This document shows, piece by piece, positions 31,254-43,097 of a stretch of 64,000 nt of DNA. The notes under the pieces were generated by a model that saw only the letters and a program-made list of their open reading frames with translations, ran no database searches and was not told where the DNA came from. Numbering within the stretch: the stretch's first letter is position 1; every line of letters starts with the position of its first letter. The stretch is from Nemania diffusa (taxonomy: Eukaryota > Ascomycota > Sordariomycetes > Xylariales > Xylariaceae). Where the stretch lies: the NCBI GenBank assembly GCA_038501195.1, contig JBBPUQ010000010.1, forward strand, positions 2,063,501-2,127,500, in the 5' to 3' direction. The position numbers and the translations under genes were made by a program.

Positions 31254-33083
31254 CTATTGCCATTCACCGTCGACCTGTTCCCATTTATCTAGGAAAGCCT
31301 TAAAGAACTTAACACCCAAGCCGGGATCCAACGAGCCGCAAGTGGCGCGGATGGAATGCATAGAAAGCTGTGCCATACCGGCGTCGGCAGCACGAACGCC
31401 TAGCATAGAGCTTATAGTTGGACCAACGGTACCGCCGCTCCTTGAATCGTTTCGTATCTGGAAAACTTGAGGCGTGCAGCCGCCCAGCTCGCAGACTCGT
31501 GTAAGAATAGCAGTAGATACCGAATCCGTAGTTAGATGGCCATTGCTGTCGGCGCATATGCAGATTCCGACATTCAGACTTGGGGCGTGATCTGTCAGAT
31601 AGCGTGATAGAAAGTTGGGGTTCACAGCGTGGGTGACGTCAGCAGAGACAAGAAATGAGTTGGCGTAGGTCTGACCGACGACACCAGGGCCGAATGCCTT
31701 CTCTGTGCCAGATAATGATTCCACGGTGCGCTCGATCACAGAAGGCAAGAAATTACCTTTAGCACCTTGGCGGAGTAAGGAGCCGATCTCTTCGTCGTCG
31801 AAGAGGGCAATCAATTTAATTGTCCCGTCGTCGTCTTTCTGGTCAGATAATAGTAAGGCTTGAAACGCGGCCCAGCTGCAAAGCTTATCGTCTATCCGAC
31901 CAGCAAAGATAAATTCTTTATCAATGCCTCCAACAGTAGCAGGCTGCAGGTCGAATAGCTCCAGTTCCCAGTTTACGATCTGTGAATGGTTCTTGATCCC
32001 AAGCTCCTTCGAGATAAGCTGTACAAGCCTCGGTGGTTGAGTAGAGACGAAGGATCCTTTCGGGCCCAGCGGTTCAGTAGGGTTTGAATTGGGGGAGCCG
32101 GGACTAGGGCCATCAAGACCGATTATAGGTACTGCCTGAGTTTCCTTGTTGTTATCGCCCAGCATCCCGACTCCAAAATGAGGAGCCAGGGTCGGTATCC
32201 GAGCAACTTTAAATTATTAGCAAGAGATTCTAAGCACGTGACAAAGCAGCGCTTACTAGGCCAGTCCAACTTGACTAATTTGCTCGATGTCTTCCCGGAA
32301 TCGTCTCGAACAATCACTCTACCTCCGATACTAAGATCTCTGTCCCACCATGTCTCGTTCAAGGCACCAGCGTATGGGGCCACACCCAACTGGACGTAGC
32401 CAGCGGCAGTTGGCTTTTTGCTAACAGGCTTCACCCTGGCAGTAAGCGCGTCGATGTGGCCAGCGACGATCGCAACTCCATTCCCGGGCTTGTAAGCTTT
32501 GCCGACGGTGAAAGCAATCGTAGAGCTGCCGTTCCGAGTAACAAAGTATTTGCCGCCGGGTTCAATTCTCCCAGCCCAGTCTTCACGAGGTGGCAGCTTC
32601 AACATGGTATAGTCAGCACGTGAGATAAAGACGACTGGGTGGTACACCAGCACCCACCTCCTTGTAACCAAGCGACGTCATCTTCGTCTTGAAGTAATCA
32701 ACTGCGTGGAAGACCGTCGGGTTCTCTTTTAAGAAGGCGCAAAAAGGCTCGGTGAAGGCCTCAGGCTTAGAGGTCGTGATCGCACAGGCAGAGCACGCGC
32801 TTCGGTCGCTCGTCAATTGAAGGGGTAGCGAACCGGTCTGGGATTCGGGTATGTCCCGGTAGCAGGCGTCGCATAACGTGACAAAGCGCTGGTTCCTCAA
32901 GCCACCGACGATGAAAGCCTTCTCGGCCTCGGACATGGTTGTAGTTGATTTCGGTTCGAATTCGGCCGGGTTTGCGAAGCTCGATAACCGGGACGAGGCC
33001 GAAGCCGAGGCGGCGGAAGCGGCCATTCGCAAGGACATGTTGGAGCTATGCTTACGGAGAAATTCCGGAGTATGTCGGGCCAT
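31254..33083 (-). CDS. Aspartyl aminopeptidase (peptidase M18)
   Basis: Cytosolic zinc metallopeptidase that removes N-terminal Asp/Glu from peptides (DNPEP / yeast Ape4 type). Exons 33083-32658, 32596-32257 and 32206-31254 give 572 aa; introns are 61 and 50 nt, and both end in AAG. Metal-site signatures are present in order: AGHID, GRIDDKL, FDDEEIG, SADVTHA and the C-terminal HSIRATCG. The substrate-region block RNGSSTIAF and the family start FCAFLKENPTVFHAVDYFK are also clear. The family normally begins close to that last block. Here about 110 extra residues precede it, with two CxxC pairs (LCDAC and CSAC) that are not part of M18. The start at 33083 is the first ATG in good context (ATCATGG). 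An ATG at 32936 would give 523 aa, nearer the usual length. Whether the Cys-containing extension is translated or partly intronic is unsettled. Confidence 0.9.
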
Positions 33084-33355
33084 GATTGTGTAAGTATTCG
33101 AATGGGCCAATTCTCAGTGACGGAAGGTCGCAAGGAATGATTCTCTCTGTCTCTGTACGTCACAGTGCCTCTCTAAGTAATGGGAGGTTGGTTGATAGGA
33201 AGCTGGGGGAGCTTGGAGCTGGGGAGCTATGTAGGAGGTCAACGGGGCAACCGCTCGATAAGCGTTCCTTATCGGTTTGCAGGTGTGTCATGATCATTTG
33301 ACCAGTCCGAATCGGGTAGTTGTTGTCCAATATTAAGAGGTACCTATCTAGGTAA

Positions 33356-34390
33356 TTACGATACACTTGAACTCTCAATCTTTGGCAGCACATCACAAGC
33401 CCTGTATAGCTCAATGTCTACCAGCCACGGGAGGTGCATCGACTGTTCCTCGGTATCCTCGAGTGCCGCATTAACGAACAGAGTTTGTCGTCCTCTCTGC
33501 AGCTGGTGCTGGTCTTGGGCGCAGTGACTTGTACGACAACACCCTTCTCTGGCGTACGATTCGGCCTTTCTCGTCTTCAGCTGCGCCTCTTCTTCGTCAT
33601 CCAGCGTTGATCGCCTGAGTTTTCTCAGATTCTCGATAACAATAGACTTGCCGTTGTCTATATCTGCGAAATGGGAAGGTGGCTCGCTAGTCTTCTCTCT
33701 CCAAGTCACCAGCTTGGCCCCCCAGCCTTCGTGAATATGTCCAAAGCAGTGCAAAGCTGGGCGGTTTCGAGCTACAGCTGCGAATAAATCCGTGCAGCCG
33801 GCTCTTCGCCCTGAATCAGTAAGATCCATAATTCCTCGGAGCGGACCATGGGTAATCGCTACATCGGTATCCGTTTCAATAGAGAACTCATGCCCTTTTT
33901 CAGGATGATATTGAAAACCCCAGTCGCTGAGTGACGGGGTATATGGACTAGCATAGACGGTCAACGCAGCCCCGTTTTGGAGAATGAATCTATGGGTACC
34001 TTCGTCCAAGAAGACGATCCCTGAGTCTTTTGCATCTTGAAATAATGCTCTCGCTTCTCCAAAGGCACCGTATTCTTTTGCCACTTCCTCCGGTTGTAGC
34101 ACTGGCCATGCTTCGTCGATTTTCTTTTTGAACATAGGAGGGTCTAGCGTGAAGTCATGGTTTCCGGCAATAACCAGCTTTAGGGGGGCGTTGATGTTCT
34201 TTAAAAGCTCGAGTGATGTCCGAAATTCTGCGATTTTTGATTCTTCTGTCAAGTCACCGCAGTGGATGGCAACGTCCGCACAAAGTTGCGGGTGCTTCTC
34301 TAAGGGGAACTTACAGCCGTGAGTATCAGAAAGAACGAGGAAGCGTGTTTTGATTGACGGCTTAGACGTTGGCGTGGGCGACTTTACCAT
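33356..34390 (-). CDS. Calcineurin-like metallophosphoesterase
   Basis: Single-exon gene of 344 aa. Metallophosphoesterase motifs appear in order: LSDTHG near residue 20, HCGDLTE near 41, AGNHDF near 70, ITHGPLRG in the middle, and CFGHIHEGWG near 220. These supply the Asp, His and Asn ligands of a dinuclear metal centre. The layout is that of MPPED1/239FB-like phosphoesterases, which are common in fungi with undefined substrates. The C-terminal ~80 residues after ENLRKLRRS are poorly conserved-looking and Gln/Cys-rich. The start at 34390 has good context (ACCATGG) and precedes the first motif by about 15 residues. An in-frame ATG at 34546 would add 52 residues without family character. Confidence 0.9.
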   Translation of the reverse strand: MVKSPTPTSKPSIKTRFLVLSDTHGCKFPLEKHPQLCADVAIHCGDLTEESKIAEFRTSLELLKNINAPLKLVIAGNHDFTLDPPMFKKKIDEAWPVLQPEEVAKEYGAFGEARALFQDAKDSGIVFLDEGTHRFILQNGAALTVYASPYTPSLSDWGFQYHPEKGHEFSIETDTDVAITHGPLRGIMDLTDSGRRAGCTDLFAAVARNRPALHCFGHIHEGWGAKLVTWREKTSEPPSHFADIDNGKSIVIENLRKLRRSTLDDEEEAQLKTRKAESYAREGCCRTSHCAQDQHQLQRGRQTLFVNAALEDTEEQSMHLPWLVDIELYRACDVLPKIESSSVS

Positions 34391-35172
34391 GGTAGCTATA
34401 GTTGTGATGGGATTCTTGAGGAGATTAAAGTCTATTGTGAGAATCGGATGAGTGTGACGTTGGATGTCGGGGGTAGAATCTCGCCTGCAGATGATGAAAA
34501 GGAGTTGAAGATGTACTTTCCCCGTCATCTGATGAGATATTGTCATGCCTCGGAAGGCACAAACTCAAAATACTGTTGTGCAAGCACGGCATATCAAAAG
34601 TGAGTTTAGGTGGCGAAGGCTAAATCAGCTGCCCAGATGGCTACTCTATACTTCAACCTTCAGCTTTCAACTTTCAACCATCCATCATTTACAGCTCCGC
34701 ACGCTGTGCATATAGCATCAGAATCTCAACGGAGCCATGATTAGAGCAGCCAGCGCTATCTAACGATGCTATTTTCATAATGGCACTGTCTTTCTTTTCT
34801 ATCTAGGCAGGCAAGGTATGCATACATATGTCAAATCCCCCGTCTCCATCTATCCTTATTTACCTTTTACCATCCCTACTACTACGCGTCTTACAAGTTC
34901 TATTAAAAAGACAGCATCTTCTATATCGGCAGATCTCATGCTTCGCAAAGATATATTTTTACTAATTTTAGCGTCGACAGCCAGCATCTCGTCACCCTAC
35001 CATCTATCGGCTGCACTTGATCAACTGGCACACTGGCAACTTCGTCATCCACGCCTGCTACTAGGAAGCTTATGATGGCTTCGATCCAGACGGATGGGGG
35101 GCTCTAGCCTTCACTAGCAACTCACATGAAGTTTCTACAAAGCTACCCCCGCCTCTCACCTCCGAAACAGCC
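34391..35172. other. Upstream region of the phosphoesterase, no other gene
   Basis: About 780 bp including the promoter of the minus-strand phosphoesterase gene. A Ser/Thr-rich open frame near 34818-35075 looks like chance. Nothing else seen. Confidence 0.45.
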
Positions 35173-35790
35173 ATGCTGAACCCCCCATTATTCCCTTGTC
35201 AACTCGCGAGGCACTGCACTCTTCCTGTGCTTCCGCGCAACCACTCGCCTAGTCCGACCGGAACTGCGGCGTCAATTGATACTCGTTGGCGGTGTAGCTG
35301 GCATTGCCCACTCGGTTAGAAGACCGAAGACGTGGATGTTGCGGCCCCTCCAGAACCGCTAATTGAAATCCTGGAGGCTGTTTCGGCCGGCGCCCTCAAT
35401 TTTACATTCGAGTCCGACGGCAAAATCGCGTTCGACGCCCCGCAAGGCTTCCGAGTCCACCTCGACCTCATCCAGATCGGCAGCGGGTGCATCGAACGGA
35501 TTCACGAGACAGAACCTTTCATCGATGGTTCTGTCGCGTCCAAGTCGGACTTGTTGAGATTGAGGGCCGTGACAGTGGTTGATCGGGGGAGTGATGGTGA
35601 GGTTCTCGACTTCAAATGGCTGTTGTCGGAGGTGGCAAGAGCAGGCAAAACACTGCCAGAGTTAAATCAAGAGGAGCTAGAGGTGGTTGTTGGTGCCGGA
35701 GAGTGTCTGCCGCGGTTGGATCGCTGGATCTTAAGTAGCATATTAATACATCATCCTAATGATGCAATGCATCTTTTGAATAAAATTTAA
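35173..35790 (+). pseudogene. Nucleotidyltransferase-like gene broken by frameshifts
   Basis: Three frames must be combined to read one family. An early frame gives IPLSTREALH. A second, around 35220-35310, gives RPELRRQLILVGGVAGIAHS, with the GG-x-A-x2-x-H pattern of nucleotidyltransferase-like proteins. A third, open from about 35326 to TAA 35788-35790, gives TEDVDVAAPPEPL (the R-T-x-DVD element), VHLDLIQIG, SDLLRLRAV and DFKWLLSEVA. The shift between HSVR and TEDVD is a one-base frame change near 35312-35325; another lies near 35200-35220. No in-frame start reaches the first motif and no good intron explains the shifts. The resemblance is to fungal AbiEii-like nucleotidyltransferase-fold proteins, by memory. 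Sequencing error at the shifts cannot be excluded. The open 3' part could encode 152 aa by itself. Confidence 0.6.
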
Positions 35791-36590
35791 TAACATTACA
35801 TGCTACGGCTCTCTGTAGTTGTTGATGATGAATTATTGTCACACAGGGGAAGTCTATTGACTAGGACTCTTAATTTCATTGTTTTTTTTTTATACAAACT
35901 TAGCTAGTTTACTGCTTTTCTAGGGCTGCCTTTAGATCGGGCTAGCCAGTTCTTCCTTACTAAATTTTAAATGATCTACTAGAAGCCTCCATGACATCCA
36001 TAGATAGTTATGTGATTGTGATCAAGTGTCTGGGGGTGATTTACACGATCCGTTTCATTATGCAATTAGATAATATAAGGCCGCCCCGGTACAGAGACTT
36101 AAAAAGTGGAATACCTACCTAGGCTAACTGGACAGCTGGCAAAGCTGCCTACACCTCATAAGAGCATAAATAATGCTCGGATAATCATTTTAGCCCCGTT
36201 ATTACACTCTTATACCTAACCAGCTCTTAAAGGGATACTGGAAGGAGAGCATCCCCAGGATAGTGGTCAATCTACAAAGCACTTATCCTACCTAAACGCG
36301 CGATATACACAGGAGGCTTAAAGCCGGCAACTTTATGGTAACTAATCCGTTAGCGGTGAATGTGGCTGCTGTCATCTCGCAGTTTATTGGTCGCCGCTTA
36401 CTGGTGTGTAGGGTGACCATGTAAGACGAGGACCACCCATGAGTCTCCTCGAATAATTCCCAAGCTATAAATATATCCCGAAGTTCCACGAGCAAGCGAC
36501 TATGCTTCTAACTCGTCCTATTCATATGAAACTCGGCTTATTTCGCTAATTTCGACTCTTGAATCATTTAATTAATCATATGTTATAGAT
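35791..36590. other. Gene-free region upstream of the P450
   Basis: 800 bp, AT-rich, with a poly-T tract near 35880. No gene or clear regulatory site other than whatever promoter the P450 uses. Confidence 0.5.
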
Positions 36591-38585
36591 ATGGACTTAG
36601 CAGTTAGCATAGTGCTCGCAGCTGTAGAGCTTAGTCTATCATCAGTAAGTCTAAGAACAGAGGGAAGTCCTCGGCCTGGCAGATTTATTGCCTTAATTTT
36701 TCTGCATTACTCCCTTCTCAAATTCTACCGCATATACCTATACCCTCGTCTCTTCTCGCCGCTTAGACACCTTCCTGGACCTCAGGTACGCTGACTCCCG
36801 ATCCCATCAAAAAGCTCCTTATAGCTAAATGATACAGAACAACAATGTCGTTCTCGGTCAAGAACTCAACAAGTTCAGGGCCGACAGTCCCATTGCGCTG
36901 CAGCTGGACTGGTCACGAAGATGGCCGGATGTCCCGTTCATCCGCTACCTTTCTATAGCTGGCAAAGAGGCTTTGGTCGTGAACAATTTAGCTGCCCATA
37001 AAGCCGTGTTGCAAACGCATGTGTATGAGTTCGTCAAGCCCCCGTTCTTTGCGCGCTTGGTAGGCGAGATCGCGGGGACTGGTCTTCTCTTCGCCGAGGG
37101 TGAAGACCATCGGCGCCAACGAAAGTTGCTCGCGGGCCCCTTCTCCGTCCCGAGCATGAGGAAGATATTGCCCGTGTTCCAGAGGAAAGCCGAATCCCTG
37201 TCAGAAGATTTCAAGAAGGCAATTAGGGATAAACCATATGCCTCCCTTGAAGGTGAGTCCACATCCTCCTACCAGTCATTATCCTCACACGCACACTAAA
37301 CCTGGGCATAAAGTCATGGACGCATTTTCCAAGGCGGCTATGGACACCATCGGTGTGACCGTTCTCGGTATAGAGCTGGAAACTCTATCAACGATGTATC
37401 CATTTAGTTTTCAAGAACTTTATAGCAGAGTTCTTCATCAAAGCCCGCTAGGACAGGTAATATGGGTCATTAATGCCTTCGTACCGATCCGAAGGTTTGT
37501 CCCTTTAGCGGCTAACAAGAGATTCGTAAACGCGAATAAGGATCTCAGAAATATGCTGCGAGAGATCATCGAGAAGCGCAAGGACGATTTGAGAGATGGG
37601 ACGTTTAAAAAAGAGATAGGGGAATCATGTGATCTCCTCACGTACATGCTTGAGGAATCGGAGCTACGACGACAACAGACCGGCCAAGATCCTTGGACGG
37701 TAGAAGAGATCACCGGGCATGTAAGCTCAATATCTATGTCTAAGAAGAAGACGAAGTAGAGTAAATGCTAACCATCCGCAGCTCCTTAATTTTACGTCAG
37801 CAGGTAAACACCCCCCAGATCTTCTAGCTAAATAGTCCAAGCTCAGATCCCTCCTCGCAGGCCACGAAAGCACGGCAAATACTCTCTCATGGGCGCTCTA
37901 TGTTCTATCAACGAGGCACGAAATCCAAGACCAATTACGGGCTGAGATCCGCGCTCTACTTGAAAGCAACCCCAAGCCCATATATGAAGAGATAAACGGG
38001 CTCCCGTATCTCCACAACTTCGTACGCGAAGTCCTGCGTGTCTACTCGCCATGTACGTCACGCAACTGTCCTTTACAGATTACCCGCTCATGACTATCCA
38101 ACAACTAACGTAGAAAAGCGCTTATGAGCCCCCGCCAAACCGCAAGGGACCTGGTGATAGAGGGGGTGTACATCCCGAAGGGCACACAGGTCGACCTGCA
38201 CATGCCCTTGCTCCATCACCACCAGGGCGTCTGGGGCCCCGACGCCTCCGCCTTCAACCCCGCGCGCTGGGACCACCTGACCGGCGAGAGCGCGAGCCCG
38301 TACGCCTTCGAGGCGTTCATCCAGGGCCCGCGCATGTGTCCCGGGAAAAACTTCGCCGTGGTGGAGATCAAGACGATGCTGATCGAGCTCGTGAGCAAGT
38401 GGAGGTTTCTCGGCATCGAGCGCTGGGATGACACGGCGGGCAGAGATGACGGCCGCGAGGAGGAAAGAGCGCGAGAATTGCTAGTTGATGGCGAGGAGGC
38501 GGTAGGGAGAGGCGTCAAGCTAGCGAACCCGACTCTTACGTTTAGGCCAGCTGGGGGATTGCTAGTGAGGTTCGAGGAGCTCTGA
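36591..38585 (+). CDS. Cytochrome P450 monooxygenase
   Basis: Membrane-anchored heme-thiolate monooxygenase. Six exons (36591-36785, 36838-37252, 37314-37720, 37782-37803, 37861-38052, 38119-38585) join to 565 aa. Exon 4 is a 22-nt microexon. The N-terminus has hydrophobic stretches and then the Pro-rich hinge HLPGPQ at about 61-65. I-helix oxygen-binding motif AGHEST is at 346-351, K-helix ExxR (EVLR) at 403-406, and the heme-binding loop FIQGPRMCPG has its axial Cys at about 484. All key residues are present. Two introns use AAG acceptors (ending 37313 and 38118), required to keep the frame. The CYP family cannot be assigned by eye. No other secondary-metabolism genes are adjacent, so a lone role (detoxification or lipid/xenobiotic oxidation) is as likely as a pathway role. 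Confidence 0.92.
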
Positions 38586-39120
38586 TTATCGCTTTAGATT
38601 CTGGGGAGCATGATTTTATTTATTTTAATCTCACTGGAGGTGAGGGTATGTAGGCTGGGTACTTGGTAGCGGGGCCTCACCAAATGAACTCTGGAGTATG
38701 GTCTCTAAAAAAGGGTCGTCATCGCCATTGTTATTGTCGCCTAACCATAACAGGGTGAATATCTCTTTTTCTCTTTTACTATTATCGCCGAATGTCGATT
38801 GACCACCGAGTAAAGCGACGTATAAATATTTTCTTCTCTCGATGTGTTTATGGCATAATACTATACTGAGAAGGTGGTTACAACGTTGATGGACACGAAT
38901 ATAGGTCTTCCCTTGCTCGTGGAGTGGAATGATACCTGTTGTTTAGTAGGTAATCTAAAGTAGGACAAACTAAGTACCTAGTCAATCCCAAGTCTCGTGT
39001 AGGAGTGCCCAACATTCATTTGAAACAACTAGGGTAAAGGTCATACATGCCGTTAGTATATCTATGAACCTCATTATGATTTAAACATTAATGCGAGCTG
39101 TGTCTAAGGCCTTGAACGGT
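38586..39120. other. Convergent spacer, P450 / SYG1
   Basis: 535 bp between the 3' ends of the P450 (plus) and the SYG1-like gene (minus). No feature recognised. Confidence 0.5.
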
Positions 39121-42100
39121 TTACTTATGATCATCCTCACTACTTTCCCCGTGCACCACGGTTTCCACATGGCGGAGCTCGAGTCTCTCCTCGGCCATAC
39201 TCCCCGTATCATCATCTTCTTCATCCTCACTGCGAAGCTCATCCGCTGACCTAGCCCCTATGTCATGATCAATTTCTGCAGGAGGCCGTCTCTTTTTCTC
39301 AAAGTCTTGTCTATGGGCGTTAGCCATGATCCCCCGAATAGATTTTGCCCCTGGCACTTCAGACTTCCGTCGTCTGCGCAACGCCGCTTCCTCAGCCGGA
39401 GCCGGTGAATATGCTGATTGCTGGCCGTCTGGTCGTCGTTGTTCTTGGCTCGGCACACGACCAATATCTGGGTTAGATGGTCTTTGACCAAGCTCTTCTC
39501 CTACCTCGTCCGTGCTCGCATGCCCTATCAATGGCTCACAAGGTAGATCGTAAGGTAGTGGGACGTCGCGACTCGCTTTGTATTGCGCCACGTTGCCACA
39601 GTGCTCATTCTCGACACGTAACAGAGCCCACATTCCACGTCGGATAACTTCTGAGAGGGAAACTAAGAATGAGGTGATCGTGCTGTGCTGTATGTCGTGG
39701 GTAAAGATGGCGTAAAAGATCCAGCCAAAGCGAAGGATTGGGTCGATAACCATAATGACATAATACAGCCAGCGCCGTTTTAGCCCAAGAATGTTTCGCA
39801 GGAAGGGATGGCGGGAATCAGGCTGAAGTAAGGAGAAATCCATGAACAGGTCCCATACCGCTACTTCATGTTAGATCCTAACCTAGGTACGAGCATGCGA
39901 TAACTTAGACTTACAAACGTATATGCCATTCAAAACTGAAAAGGTGATGAAGAGGGCAAGATTCGGGTGTGTGTTATCGATGCGGTAAAGGGACAAGGTG
40001 ACATAAGAGAGAATGGTCATTATGTATTTACCACAATTGACAAGATGTGGGAAGACATTTTTAGTATCGTAATATCGACGAACACACTGTAACGCGCGCC
40101 ATATTGCTGGTAAGGTGGAGAAAAAACCTAATAGGCGAGAGTGGCTTGAATTACACATCGGAGGGTTTCCCCAGTAGTGGGAATAGAGGCAGAAGAACAA
40201 TTCTACATTCTATTATCCGCGGGCGTTAGTAGATCTCGCAAACGGGCTATTCAATTAGAATCGTGACATACAGACGTAGCGTAAGTTAACGAGCAATATA
40301 TGTCGCCTAGAAAGAAGTCTCTAAACTCGACAGGATACAGGCCAGCGAAGAAAAGCCGAAACTACACCGTTGTTAGTAAGGGTGTGTAATGTTAGGTGCG
40401 TAGATATGCCTGAACTCACGTGGGAATATGCGAGCCATTGGCGGCTCCTATGCCAAAGAACGCGAGCAGGAAGGAAAATGATGAAAAGGGTAATAAAGAT
40501 TAAAATGACTGGGTAGTAGAGCCAAAGTTTATCCTGTCCATATCGGGTAAAGTTGAGCCAGAAGAAGACGCCAAACAGGAGGAGAAAGAAACTCGGGAAG
40601 CTAGCAAGCTGCCTCCAGTCTAGGTTATGCCGAGTGTCAAATTCAAATATGAATGGGTAATTGATCTTATGGGCGGTCCAGAAGTAACAGTCCATGCAAA
40701 AGAACGAGAACAGAAGTAACATGAGAAAGTAGCCTCCATATATCTGTAATAAGTAACTTGTTTGCAATCGGATGATAGGGTCTGGGTCGAAAAGAAGCTG
40801 GCCACCGTATATGAGACCCTGAATCGAGAAGACGGCGCCAATACCAATTGCCAGTCCATTCCAGAAAGCAATGCTGGATTCATCGGTGGGTCGACGGTTT
40901 ACTCGACGTAATTTCCCGGCGGCGATCTTATGATTGTTTTTCTCAAAGTAGCGCGCATAGAGATCCTCAACAGCTTTTATTTGCCCATCAATAACTTCGC
41001 TGTTGACGAACCATGATTTATTGACCTTTTCGTTCATATAGCGGTATGATGGGCGAGCATTGACTGTCTTGTCATACTTCTTGTTTAACTTTCGAAAGGC
41101 GGTCCGATTCAAAAGAGCGTAAGACTTTAAGAGCTCCAAGCCACGATAGAATTCTTGCAAAGCCAGTTTCAGTTTGCGTTTCGCCGTTCTGTAAGGTACA
41201 GTATCTTCATGAGGTCGCCTGATATAGTCTCTTCTCGCATCGCCAGACCTGGCTCCGACAACAGGGGTCTCGGGCATCCTTGCTAGTGCTTTCGAATTGG
41301 CACCGGGCTTGAAGAGCTTCGACTTGATAGGGTCAATCCATTTGAGATGCCCATCAAACCCAGATGTCTCCCCTATGGGATTCTCAGCTCCATCCAGTCT
41401 TTGTTCTTTGTGCCGTCGAAGTTCAGCTATCTCCTGTGTTCGGCGATTGCGCATTTCATGTAATTGCTCTCGCAGAACATTTAATCGAAGCTCAGCTTGT
41501 ACCTCTTTCTGGCGGTAAAAAGTTTCCACCTTATCAAGCTCACTGTCTAAGAAGTCAAAGAATTCTTTTTCTCGTTGCCTAACTGTATCTATGGCCTGCA
41601 GAGGGTATGCATTCTTCGTGCTCTCGGCCCTTTGTAGTTGCGGGCCGTGGGAGAATAGACGGCGTAATCTTCCCGGGGCGGGGGAGGGAAGAGGCAAGGG
41701 ACTTTGACGCGGGAAATTGGCTTCGGGTGACTTCTTCATCATGGTTATGTCGGCAGACATGCTACGCGGAAGAGCTGAGTGAGTGCCTGGGGTCATACCA
41801 GATGGCGAATCCCTGGGCATGTCTACTTTATCGTCTATGGCTGCTAATGGCAATGTTATCGCAGGAGCAGGCAGCTCAAACGTATGGCGACTCTCTATAT
41901 GGGCAAGGCCTGAACCGGTCGGCGGTGTCCGCACGAAGCTCCCATAGTTGGCTTCATTGCGACCTGGACTGTTCAGTAATTGGCTCTCACCCGCGGCCGC
42001 TGTGTTGGCGGGCGCTGAGCGTGCTGCCTGTCCCAATGGGGCGGGACTAGATGTCAGAAAATCTCCATCTTCAGAACCGCGCGAGTCCACCCTTCTAGGG

Positions 42101-42356
42101 GCTTGCTGGAACGAAAAAGGACTGCGAAAGCTAGTCGCCCTCGCCCTTGCCCTTGGGGTAGCGTTGGCTCGGTTAATGGCCCTTGCTACGCCTTTAACGT
42201 ATTTCTTGCCAGCCTTGTAGTTGAGATACTTGATTCTCCATTCTAATCAAAGACAATCAAAGGTCAGCATTGAGTTGTGAGACAATTGTCGTCGGGTTGG
42301 GATGTTACGTGCTTACCTGGAACCAGATCTTGCTCGAGCTCCTTGGCAAACTTCAT
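39121..42356 (-). CDS. SYG1: SYG1/XPR1-like SPX-EXS membrane protein (phosphate exporter type)
   Basis: Five exons (42356-42317, 42242-40420, 40361-40272, 40209-39915, 39860-39121) join to 995 aa; introns are 54-74 nt. The N-terminal SPX domain begins MKFAKELEQDLVPEWRIKYLNYK, is interrupted by a ~150-residue Ser/Pro-rich insert, then continues with KEFFDFLDSELDKVETFY and ends near YRYMNEKVNKSWF (about residue 370). SPX domains bind inositol pyrophosphates to sense phosphate. Membrane segments follow from about 430, and the EXS domain covers roughly 600-790, with CSLTYATSNVELFF and RRYYDTK. The C-terminus is a hydrophilic tail rich in Glu, Asp and Arg. The architecture matches yeast Syg1 and animal XPR1, a phosphate exporter; export activity of this protein is inferred. 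Confidence 0.94.
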
Positions 42357-43097
42357 GACGTCAAGGTTCCTACCATAGCCTAAACAATCTTGTTAAGATT
42401 ATCGGACATAGGTAAATACAGGTAGGATACCAATTGGGGCAATTGGGGTTCTAGACATAGACATAAGATATAAACAAGCAAGCACGCGCTCTGGGATCTA
42501 TGAATTTTGTGTGTGAGAAACGGGTTATGGCCAGGAGTCGTGGAGCCGGTGAATTGAGGCAATTCAGTGGGCCATCCCATAAAATATCATTATAAAAACG
42601 CCAAGCTTTTCATTGGCCGGCTTCACCCTAACTGCCCTAACCAGCTCCGGACCGGCGCATGGACACGCTAAATGAGGTACCTAGCGTACATCATGCAGTC
42701 TACTGTAGGAGCGGGTCCCTTCTCTGCACTTCCTAATCTCGTCCTTAACCTTAGGTAGCATCCTATAAGGTAGTTTAGGTACTTGCTAGGTAAGCTAGGG
42801 AGGTAGCTGCCTAGGGAAAAAAGCCGGCACTTACATAGCTACGCAAGGCTGAGGCACTTAGGTGAGATGGGTGCTTTTGAGAATCGATTAATAGCACGAA
42901 TAGGTTTAACGAAGAAGAGTTTTCCCAGGCCAGGTGTACCACCAGGCACAGTGACTTGAAAGTAGAATACCTAGTGGGGCCGATCTATGTACTTGAGTTA
43001 AACACCTAATAAAACTATACTCTTATTAGGTATATGCATCCTTAAGATCGGCCCTGTTATTCCCAAAACAGCACTCAAAGGGATATCTATAAGGATA
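42357..43097. other. Upstream region of SYG1, no other gene
   Basis: 741 bp containing the SYG1 promoter and several CTAGGTA/TAGGTAG motifs near 42755-42815. No gene. Confidence 0.5.
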
